A stretch of DNA of 7,266 nt from MED-G78 sp964343355 (GTDB taxonomy: Bacteria; Pseudomonadota; Gammaproteobacteria; Magnimaribacterales; D2472): NCBI GenBank assembly GCA_964343355.1, contig CAYFJC010000051.1, positions 1 through 7,266 on the forward strand, written 5' to 3'. Below are positions 1 through 4,593 of the stretch, piece after piece (positions within the stretch are counted from its first letter, which is position 1; each line of letters begins with the position of its first letter). The notes below the pieces were generated by a model that was not told the origin of the DNA, ran no database searches, and was given only the letters and a program-made list of their open reading frames with translations. The translations under genes and the position numbers were made by a program.

Positions 1-47
1 GCATGCGCTTCGGAGTCCAGTAGAAACGTCGAACCCTGTTCGCCCCC
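1..47 (-). ncRNA. ssrA: tmRNA (ssrA), 5' end only, cut by the left window edge
   Basis: Read on the minus strand from 47, the sequence begins with GGGGGCGAACAGGGTTCGAC and reaches GCGCATGC at the window edge. This is the pattern of bacterial tmRNA 5' ends: a G-rich acceptor-stem half, the conserved GGnTTCGACG block of the tRNA-like domain, then a GCATGC block at the start of the first long helix. The product is the tRNA/mRNA hybrid that, with SmpB, frees stalled ribosomes and tags the unfinished peptide. Its position directly downstream of smpB, in the same orientation, supports the call and matches E. coli. The tag reading frame and 3' CCA end lie outside, so whether the RNA is one-piece cannot be confirmed. 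Confidence 0.85.
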
Positions 48-59
48 ATAGGGATGATG

Positions 60-65
60 ATTATA
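60..65 (-). promoter_or_regulatory. Probable ssrA promoter -10 box
   Basis: A perfect TATAAT lies on the minus strand at 65-60. It would start transcription near 53-52, giving a leader of about 5-6 nt before the tmRNA 5' end at 47. Such a short leader suits trimming by RNase P. At the usual spacing the -35 (88-83) reads ACTAAA, a poor match, and lies inside the last smpB codons. tmRNA therefore seems to have its own promoter wedged against the smpB stop codon, in addition to any read-through from smpB. Confidence 0.55.
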
Positions 66-70
66 CAGTA

Positions 71-562
71 TTACTTGAAATGTTTAGTAGGATGGCTGCT
101 GTTTTTAGCATTTTTAAGAATTCTGCCCTGATCCCTTTCCCAGTCTCTTGTCTTAATATCCTGCCTTTGGTCCCGATGTTTTTTACCTTTACCAATAGAA
201 AGATCACATTTAATATGATTTTCTTTCCAATAAACTGAAGTCAAAACGCAGGTTAGACTTTTTTGCTCAATAGTTTCACTTAATTGCTTTATCTCTTTTT
301 TATTAAGTAGCAGCTTTCTTGACCTTGTTGGATCAATAACCTCATGCCTTAGTGACGCAGGAGGATCTATTTTCATACCAATCAACCAAGCTTCATTTTT
401 CTTTAAAGTGACATAACAATCTTTTACATCAACTCTTCCATCTCTTAGTGATTTAACCTCCCAACCTTCAAGCACAATTCCAGCCTGATAAGAGTCACCC
501 AGAATGAAGTTCCTTGATGCAGTTTTATTCTTTACAATAACTGAAGTTTTTTGCTTTGACAT
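71..562 (-). CDS. smpB: SsrA-binding protein SmpB
   Basis: SmpB binds the tRNA-like domain of tmRNA and delivers it to ribosomes stalled on broken mRNA (trans-translation, cytoplasm). The 163-residue length is normal. Family blocks are present: an N-terminal NK-A segment (about 12-15), QAGIVLEGWEVKSLR (26-40) of the RNA-binding barrel, DPTRSRKLLL (77-86), a YWKE strand (111-114), GKGKK (124-128) and a basic C-terminal tail (about 129-163) ending in lysine-rich sequence. GWEVKSLR and the tail RILKNAK resemble gammaproteobacterial SmpB closely. One oddity is that the usual DKR triplet at the head of the tail is D131-Q132-R133. The ATG at 562-560 fits the family N-terminus, but no clear Shine-Dalgarno precedes it. 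The gene lies immediately upstream of ssrA on the same strand. Confidence 0.97.
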   Translation of the reverse strand: MSKQKTSVIVKNKTASRNFILGDSYQAGIVLEGWEVKSLRDGRVDVKDCYVTLKKNEAWLIGMKIDPPASLRHEVIDPTRSRKLLLNKKEIKQLSETIEQKSLTCVLTSVYWKENHIKCDLSIGKGKKHRDQRQDIKTRDWERDQGRILKNAKNSSHPTKHFK

Positions 563-585
563 AACATTATTATGAATGCACTAAA
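556..585 (+). promoter_or_regulatory. Weak candidate promoter for the DUF3429-ratB operon
   Basis: A perfect TTGACA sits at 556-561 on the plus strand, overlapping the start of smpB. The hexamer at the right distance (ACTAAA, 580-585, 18-bp spacer) is a poor -10. It is the only -35-like match seen near the divergent gap upstream of the plus-strand operon. If it is used, it would overlap the smpB promoter region, so the two directions would compete. Confidence 0.22.
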
Positions 586-596
586 TACAACTGCAA
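569..596 (-). promoter_or_regulatory. Possible smpB promoter
   Basis: On the minus strand, TTGCAG (596-591) and CATAAT (574-569) are separated by 16 bp and resemble a sigma-70 -35/-10 pair. The start point would fall around 563-561, at the smpB ATG itself. This would make a leaderless or nearly leaderless mRNA, which agrees with the lack of a Shine-Dalgarno there. In AT-rich DNA such matches arise easily, so this is tentative. Confidence 0.35.
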
Positions 597-619
597 CTCT
601 TAATGAGGATTAATTAATT

Positions 620-1066
620 TTGAAGATACTACAATTAAAGAAAACACTTGGTTATATGGGATTTATACCTTTTTGTTCTTTCTCTATAACCCCTTGGATA
701 TTTGGTGGCGAGATAGCCAACTATTCAATTTTGGCTCTTTCTTTTTATAGCTCAATGATTCTTTCATTTTTAGGAGGGATGTCTTGGGGATGGAGTGATA
801 ATAATTATTCGCAAAGCTTAAATCTTGTTTACGGAATATCCTTTTCTCTTTTTGGATGCCTTGTATTAGGGATGACTTTTATAAATCCAATGTTAGCATT
901 AAGTCTAAGTTTGATAGGCTTTAATGCTTTTTATTATTTTGAAAGTAAAAGAGACATCTTGTTTGATCAAAAAGTAGAGTACAAAGAACTAAGAAAAAAC
1001 TTAACAGTTTTAGTTTCTATTTGTTTTTTAGTAACTATTGCTTATATAGTAAACCCTTACAGTTAG
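620..1066 (+). CDS. DUF3429 family integral membrane protein
   Basis: This 148-residue protein has about five hydrophobic segments (roughly 10-29, 35-55, 67-86, 88-106 and 127-145). It carries blocks I recognise from the DUF3429 family: LGYMGFIPF (10-18), SFLGGMSWGW (49-58) with the Gly-Gly-Met-x-Trp-Gly core, and YKELRKNLT (121-129) before the last helix. The function of the family is unknown, and nothing here points to a substrate. The start is a TTG at 620: an in-frame stop at 611-613 leaves only an ATT (617) further upstream, and GAGG at 605-608 gives a plausible though slightly distant ribosome binding site. An alternative ATG at 656 would remove part of the first conserved block. It is followed after 20 nt by the transporter gene and is probably co-transcribed with it. 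Confidence 0.8.
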   Translation: MKILQLKKTLGYMGFIPFCSFSITPWIFGGEIANYSILALSFYSSMILSFLGGMSWGWSDNNYSQSLNLVYGISFSLFGCLVLGMTFINPMLALSLSLIGFNAFYYFESKRDILFDQKVEYKELRKNLTVLVSICFLVTIAYIVNPYS

Positions 1067-1086
1067 ATTAATTTTAGGATTTTAAT

Positions 1087-2439
1087 ATGGATAGGTTATC
1101 AAAACTCAAAAGTCATGGTTCCTGGGTAGGCAGATGGACCTTTATATTAGCTGCTACAGGTTCAGCAGTTGGGCTTGGTAATATATGGGGTTTCCCATAT
1201 AAAGCTGGAACAAATGGAGGCGGCGCATTTGTAATTATTTATTTGTTATGCATCCTAGCAATTGGAATTCCTATAATGATTAGTGAAATAATTATTGGAA
1301 GAAGATCGGGAAATAGTCCAATTAATGCGATGAAACTCGCTGCAAGAGATTCTAATACAACCTCATCATGGCAAATAGTTGGCTGGAGCGGAATAACTGC
1401 AGGTATCTTGATATTATCTTTTTATAGTGTAATAGCTGGTATTTGTTTAAATTATATATTTATTGCTGCTACATCCTCAGGTGCAATTAATTCAGCTGAG
1501 CAATTTGGAAATATAATTTCCTCACCATTAAACCTTTTAGCATGGCACACATTATTTATGTTTCTTACAGCAACAATAGTTTCTGCTGGTATTAATAATG
1601 GTATTGGAAGAATGGTTAAAATATTAATGCCAATGCTCGGAGTTCTTCTAATTTTTATGGTTGTAAACGGAATTATTAGTGGTGGTTTTGCTCAAGCATT
1701 TTCATTCTTATTTGAGCCTGATTTTTCTAAAGTAGATTCAAATACTTTTCTGAGTGCTATGGGGCAAGCATTTTTTAGTTTAAGTTTAGGAATGGGATCA
1801 ATAATGGCATATGGCGCATACATGCCAAAAGAACAAAAAATAATATCAACCTCTTTTACTGTTGCTTCTTTAGATACTTTAGTCGCTATATTTGCTGGCT
1901 TAGCAATATTTCCAATTATATTTGCATTTGGACTAGAGCCTAATAGCGGCCCAGGACTTGTGTTTGAATCACTTCAAACAGCTTTTAACCAAATGTCCTA
2001 TGGTCAAATAGTAGGACCATTATTTTTTATACTTTTATCAGTTGCAGCATTAAGTTCATCAATATCCTTGCTAGAGCCTGGAGTAGCATTTATTTCTGAA
2101 GAGGGCTTTATGAGTAGGAAGTCTGCCGCTATCTTAATATCTTTTCTTGCTTGGACATTGGGAATAGGTTCAGCACTTAGTTTTAATGTATGGAGTGACT
2201 TTAATTTAACACCAGGAAGGAACTTTTTGGATTCCATGGACTTTATTGCTAATCAAATACTTCTTCCATTAGGTGGAATGTTGATAGCAATTTTTGTTGG
2301 ATGGTTTATGGACAAAAATTTAATAAATCAAGAAATTGGACATGTTAATCCTATCCTATTTGGTACATGGAAATTCTTTGTTAAGTTTGTTGCCCCAATG
2401 TCAGTTGGAGTAATTTTCTATAATGCAATTTTTGGGTAA
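1087..2439 (+). CDS. Sodium-dependent transporter, NSS/SNF family (LeuT/MhsT-like)
   Basis: This is a 450-residue inner-membrane symporter of the neurotransmitter:sodium symporter family, which imports amino acids or related amines with Na+. The short length fits the 11-helix bacterial subgroup. TM1 holds GSAVGLGNIWGFPY (25-38), including the unwound GLGN region and the Na1 Asn (N32), followed by NGGGAF (43-48). TM6 has FSLSLGMGS (230-238). TM7 has D263, in line with the Asn286 region of LeuT; an acid here is known in chloride-independent bacterial members. TM8 has ALSSS (321-325), the Na2 site. TM10 has D385. The gate Arg/Lys after NIW is Gly (G35). Substrate cannot be predicted. TAGGAT at 1075-1080 is a good ribosome binding site. 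The stop codon abuts the ratA ATG, suggesting translational coupling. Confidence 0.93.
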   Translation: MDRLSKLKSHGSWVGRWTFILAATGSAVGLGNIWGFPYKAGTNGGGAFVIIYLLCILAIGIPIMISEIIIGRRSGNSPINAMKLAARDSNTTSSWQIVGWSGITAGILILSFYSVIAGICLNYIFIAATSSGAINSAEQFGNIISSPLNLLAWHTLFMFLTATIVSAGINNGIGRMVKILMPMLGVLLIFMVVNGIISGGFAQAFSFLFEPDFSKVDSNTFLSAMGQAFFSLSLGMGSIMAYGAYMPKEQKIISTSFTVASLDTLVAIFAGLAIFPIIFAFGLEPNSGPGLVFESLQTAFNQMSYGQIVGPLFFILLSVAALSSSISLLEPGVAFISEEGFMSRKSAAILISFLAWTLGIGSALSFNVWSDFNLTPGRNFLDSMDFIANQILLPLGGMLIAIFVGWFMDKNLINQEIGHVNPILFGTWKFFVKFVAPMSVGVIFYNAIFG

Positions 2440-2856
2440 ATGCCGAATACTTATAACTATAAAGAATATATAGCTAAAGATTCTGAAGAAGTCTTTGCAT
2501 TAATTTCAGATTTTACAGATTACAAAAATTTTTTACCTGGATGCATTAAATCTAGAAGTATTTCAAGTACAGAGGATTTTGAAATAGGAGAGCTGGAATT
2601 TAATCTTTTTAATAAACAATATTCTATTGAATCTAAAAATTATAAAACTCCTACAGAATTAAAAATTAAACAAATCAAGGGACCTTTTAATAATCTAGAA
2701 GCTTCTTGGCAAGTTATTAAAAAAGATGAAGGCTGCTTAGTAAGCTTTTATGTGGAATTTGATGTTCCATTTTTTCTGAGACCATTTATGAGGCAGGTTT
2801 TAATAGATTCTTTTGCTACTAAATATATAAATGCTTTTATTAAGAGAGCTAAATGA
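2440..2856 (+). CDS. ratA: RatA, START-like/COQ10 family protein
   Basis: At 138 residues this is a full-length member of the RatA (YfjG) / Coq10 family, with the polyketide cyclase (START-like) fold. Recognisable blocks are VFALISDFTDYKNFLPGC (18-35), GPFNNLEASW (81-90) and the C-terminal helix ending AFIKRAK (132-138). Family knowledge conflicts on role: E. coli RatA was reported to bind the 50S subunit and hinder 70S formation, while Coq10 homologues bind ubiquinone and support respiration. The sequence does not decide between these. The ATG follows the transporter stop codon with no gap and has no properly spaced Shine-Dalgarno, so it probably depends on coupled translation. It overlaps ratB by 4 nt (ATGA). 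Neighbourhood with smpB and bamE is typical of gammaproteobacteria. Confidence 0.93.
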   Translation: MPNTYNYKEYIAKDSEEVFALISDFTDYKNFLPGCIKSRSISSTEDFEIGELEFNLFNKQYSIESKNYKTPTELKIKQIKGPFNNLEASWQVIKKDEGCLVSFYVEFDVPFFLRPFMRQVLIDSFATKYINAFIKRAK

Positions 2857-3131
2857 GAATATTTTTTACATACCAGGGTGAGGTTGAAAAATATTTTCTA
2901 AATCTAGATGTTTCTGAGAGTTCAACGGTAGCTGAAATCTTAAAATCACCCTCAGTAAAAAATATTTTAGATTCTATAACTCACCCAATAACCATTGGCG
3001 TTAATGGTGAGATTTTGGATGGAATTTTTAAGCCTATTCCTGAAAGATATAGATTAAGTGAAGGGCAGAGAGTTGAAATCTATCGACCATTAAAACAAGA
3101 CCCAAAAGAACGCAGAAGACAGAAAGCCTAA
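2853..3131 (+). CDS. ratB: RatB / RnfH family protein (UPF0125, ubiquitin-like fold)
   Basis: This 92-residue protein belongs to the RnfH (UPF0125, YfjF) family, small beta-grasp proteins related to ThiS/MoaD but without their C-terminal Gly-Gly. The signature is near the end: RVEIYRPL (73-80) followed by DPKERRRQKA (83-92). The N-terminal strand pair (about 2-19) and the TVAEIL helix (25-30) fit the fold. Its biochemical role is not settled. The pairing with ratA was once described as toxin-antitoxin, but RatB is not shown to neutralise RatA. The start ATG overlaps the ratA stop (ATGA, 2853-2856), so the two are translationally coupled. The stop lies only 3 nt from the bamE stop on the other strand. 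Confidence 0.9.
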   Translation: MRIFFTYQGEVEKYFLNLDVSESSTVAEILKSPSVKNILDSITHPITIGVNGEILDGIFKPIPERYRLSEGQRVEIYRPLKQDPKERRRQKA

Positions 3132-3134
3132 CTG

Positions 3135-3461
3135 TTATATATTTTCAACTACCCAGCTATCTAAAGCTTCATTAGAATCAAAATATAGAGTTAGTTTTTT
3201 ATCTGAAACTACTAGGTCACCAACTGTTACCTTATTGAGGTAATCCCATCTATTTTTATGAAATGGATCTTGTATTAATGCAGTACCAAGAATAAATTTA
3301 ACCTGATCTTTGGTAAGCCCTTTTGAGAGTTTATTTACATCTTCCTCTGCAAAAATGTTGCCTTGAATAACAGGAACATTATAAAAACCAAAAGAACTAC
3401 AAGCTCCCAAAAAAGATAATGCGAGAATTATTGAGAAGATTTTTGTTTGATTCAGTTTCAT
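3135..3461 (-). CDS. bamE: Outer membrane protein assembly factor BamE (SmpA/OmlA) lipoprotein
   Basis: BamE is a small lipoprotein of the BAM complex, which inserts beta-barrel proteins into the outer membrane. The 108-residue precursor has a basic N-terminus, a hydrophobic stretch and a lipobox L18-G19-A20-C21. Ser at +2 after the lipidated Cys favours sorting to the outer membrane. The mature part shows the family blocks YNVPVIQGN (27-35), GLTKDQVKFILGTALIQDPF (48-67) and NRWDY (70-74), followed by a strand containing LTLYFD (90-95). The ATG at 3461-3459 puts the signal peptide in the right place; no clear Shine-Dalgarno is seen. It is convergent with ratB and divergent from fur, as in Pseudomonas, where omlA lies beside fur. 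Confidence 0.93.
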   Translation of the reverse strand: MKLNQTKIFSIILALSFLGACSSFGFYNVPVIQGNIFAEEDVNKLSKGLTKDQVKFILGTALIQDPFHKNRWDYLNKVTVGDLVVSDKKLTLYFDSNEALDSWVVENI

Positions 3462-3492
3462 TTGCTTAAGAGTTAAAAGTTGTCTTTATATT

Positions 3493-3521
3493 TTGACAAG
3501 ATGGATTATACTTTGTTCTAT
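3493..3521 (+). promoter_or_regulatory. Probable fur promoter
   Basis: TTGACA at 3493-3498 is a perfect -35. After 17 bp comes TTCTAT (3516-3521), a weak -10. TATACT (3507-3512) and TATAAC (3519-3524) are better hexamers but badly spaced from this -35. A GATAAT at 3531-3536, followed by AT-rich sequence, matches one unit of the Fur-box hexamer array and could allow weak autoregulation. The rest of the 19-bp consensus is not well kept. Confidence 0.4.
3505..3510 (-). promoter_or_regulatory. Probable bamE promoter -10 box
   Basis: A perfect TATAAT on the minus strand (3510-3505) would start transcription near 3498, giving a leader of roughly 37 nt before the bamE ATG. The -35 at standard spacing (3533-3528, ATCGTT) is weak. 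The box lies within the spacer of the fur promoter proposed on the other strand. Confidence 0.45.
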
Positions 3522-3547
3522 AACAGAAACGATAATAATTTTAAAAA

Positions 3548-3964
3548 ATGTCAGAACAGAATTTTGATTTAAAAAAAACAGGATTAAAGGCAACACTTCC
3601 AAGAATTCGTATTCTTGAGGTTCTTGATGCAACTAGGGACGAGGAAGCTCATTTAAGTGCTGAAGATATCTATAAAGAATTATTGGTATCTGGAGAAGAT
3701 GTAGGTCTTGCAACTGTATATAGAGTTCTTACTCAATTTGAGGCTGCTGGTATTGTAAAAAAGCATAATTTTGAAGAAGGTCATGCTGTATATGAAGTTA
3801 TTTCTGATGAGCATCACGATCATATGGTGTCTCTAGAAGACGGAACTGTTTATGAGTTTCATGATGAGATAATAGAAGAAAGACAAAAAGAGATTGCTAA
3901 AGCTCGAGGATTTGAGCTAATTGAGCATAGTATGGTCTTGTACGTAAAAAAAATTAAGCCATAA
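3548..3964 (+). CDS. fur: Ferric uptake regulator Fur
   Basis: Fur is a dimeric metal-dependent repressor of iron-uptake genes. The protein has 138 residues: an N-terminal winged helix (about 1-83) with recognition region VGLATVYRVLTQFEAAG (52-68), then the dimerisation and metal domain (84-138). Metal ligands known from P. aeruginosa Fur are all present by alignment: H89, D91, E110 and H127 for one site, and H35, E83, H92 and E103 for the other. The protein contains no cysteine, so the Cys-based structural zinc site of E. coli Fur is absent. The LKATLPRIRIL and LVLYV-type ends resemble the Pseudomonas form. No Shine-Dalgarno is visible before the ATG; the preceding sequence is A/T only. The adjoining genes are bamE (divergent) and the heat-shock operon downstream. 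Confidence 0.95.
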   Translation: MSEQNFDLKKTGLKATLPRIRILEVLDATRDEEAHLSAEDIYKELLVSGEDVGLATVYRVLTQFEAAGIVKKHNFEEGHAVYEVISDEHHDHMVSLEDGTVYEFHDEIIEERQKEIAKARGFELIEHSMVLYVKKIKP

Positions 3965-3978
3965 TTTTTTAAAACCCA

Positions 3979-4005
3979 CTTGAACTAAGCGCATAAACCC
4001 CAATA
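3979..4005 (+). promoter_or_regulatory. Sigma-32 (RpoH) heat-shock promoter of grpE-dnaK-dnaJ
   Basis: CTTGAAC (3979-3985), 12 bp, then CCCCAATA (3998-4005) match the sigma-32 consensus CTTGAAA / CCCCATnT. The 12-bp spacing equals that of the E. coli groE promoter. Transcription should start around 4011-4014, leaving a leader of about 13-16 nt before the grpE ATG at 4027. The position, between fur and the chaperone operon, makes this the main heat-shock promoter of the region. No separate promoter is seen before dnaK or dnaJ. Confidence 0.85.
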
Positions 4006-4019
4006 TATTTTCTATTGGG
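3999..4019 (+). promoter_or_regulatory. Inverted repeat joining the sigma-32 -10 box and the grpE ribosome binding site
   Basis: CCCAATA (3999-4005) and TATTGGG (4013-4019) form a perfect 7-bp stem with a 7-nt loop. The left arm is part of the heat-shock -10 element; the right arm overlaps GGGA (4017-4020), the Shine-Dalgarno placed 6 nt before the grpE ATG. RNA begun at the sigma-32 start point would lack the left arm, so the stem can form only in longer RNA, such as read-through from fur. There is no U-tract after it, so it is not an intrinsic terminator. A function in translation control is inference. Confidence 0.5.
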
Positions 4020-4026
4020 AATAAAT

Positions 4027-4581
4027 ATGTCAAAAAATACAAAAGAAGATAAATCTTTAAATGATGAAGAGTTAGAAAATTCTAATGCGTTAGAAGATGA
4101 TGGCTTGCATGAATTAGAGGAGCAAGAAGAATTATCTGAAGAAGATGCAGCTTTATTAAGAATTACTGAGCTTGAGTCTGCACTTTTAAGATCTGCAGCT
4201 GATTTAGATAATGCAATTAAAAGATCTATTTTAGAGGTAGATAAAGCTCATAAGTATGGTGTTGAAAAGCTATTAAATGAGCTGTTACCAATCATGGATA
4301 ATTTAGAGCACGCACTTGCTAATCTATCTGAAAATTCTTCATCTGAAGACAAAGAAGGCATTGAGCTTACTTTAAAGTCTTTTGAGTCTGCACTTGATAA
4401 ATTTGGAATGAGACCCATCTATCCAGTTAATGAGGATTTTAATCCTGAAAAACACGAAGCAGTAACCATGACAAAAGATGATGCTAAAAAAGATAATGAG
4501 GTTGGTGAAGTTTTTCAAAGAGGCTGGGAGCTCCATAAAAGAGTTTTAAGACCAGCCAGAGTTACAGTTATTAAAAATTAA
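4027..4581 (+). CDS. grpE: GrpE, nucleotide exchange factor for DnaK
   Basis: GrpE is a cytoplasmic homodimer that releases ADP from DnaK and so drives the chaperone cycle. The 184-residue protein starts with a very acidic, probably disordered region (about 7-42). A long helix follows (43-102), with GVEKLLNELLPIMDNLEHAL at 78-97, the typical dimer segment. The C-terminal beta-domain includes DFNPEKHEAVTM (137-148) and EVGEVFQRGWELHKRVLRPARVTV (158-181). The ATG at 4027 is preferred because GGGA at 4017-4020 is well placed before it. An in-frame TTG at 4015 would add four residues but has no ribosome binding site and would lie at or just after the predicted RNA start. The gene is first in the heat-shock operon; dnaK follows after 12 nt. 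Confidence 0.95.
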   Translation: MSKNTKEDKSLNDEELENSNALEDDGLHELEEQEELSEEDAALLRITELESALLRSAADLDNAIKRSILEVDKAHKYGVEKLLNELLPIMDNLEHALANLSENSSSEDKEGIELTLKSFESALDKFGMRPIYPVNEDFNPEKHEAVTMTKDDAKKDNEVGEVFQRGWELHKRVLRPARVTVIKN

Positions 4582-4593
4582 AGAGGGAATGAG

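Noticed and set aside
43..53. CCCCCATAGGG, resembling a sigma-32 -10 or a small palindrome
   Set aside because: The C-run is explained as the complement of the tmRNA acceptor-stem G-run; there is no matching -35, and the spacing is too short for a hairpin loop.
74..80. CTTGAAA on the plus strand, like a sigma-32 -35 element
   Set aside because: No CCCCAT-like -10 follows at 11-16 bp, and it lies inside the 3' end of smpB on the opposite strand, with no gene to drive.
2004..2237. Minus-strand reading frame inside the transporter gene
   Set aside because: It is a shadow of a strongly supported coding sequence, with no start signal or recognisable domain.
2440..3131. ratA-ratB as a toxin-antitoxin system
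   Set aside because: The pair has the overlap typical of such modules, but both are conserved housekeeping-type families (Coq10/START and RnfH), and RatB is not established as an antitoxin. It is better called a conserved operon.
3999..4019. The fur-grpE hairpin as an intrinsic terminator of fur
   Set aside because: The stem is short and AT-containing, and is followed by AATAAATATG instead of a T-run.
4015..4026. TTG at 4015 as the grpE start
   Set aside because: It lies at or just after the predicted heat-shock RNA start and has no ribosome binding site. The ATG at 4027 has GGGA at good spacing.
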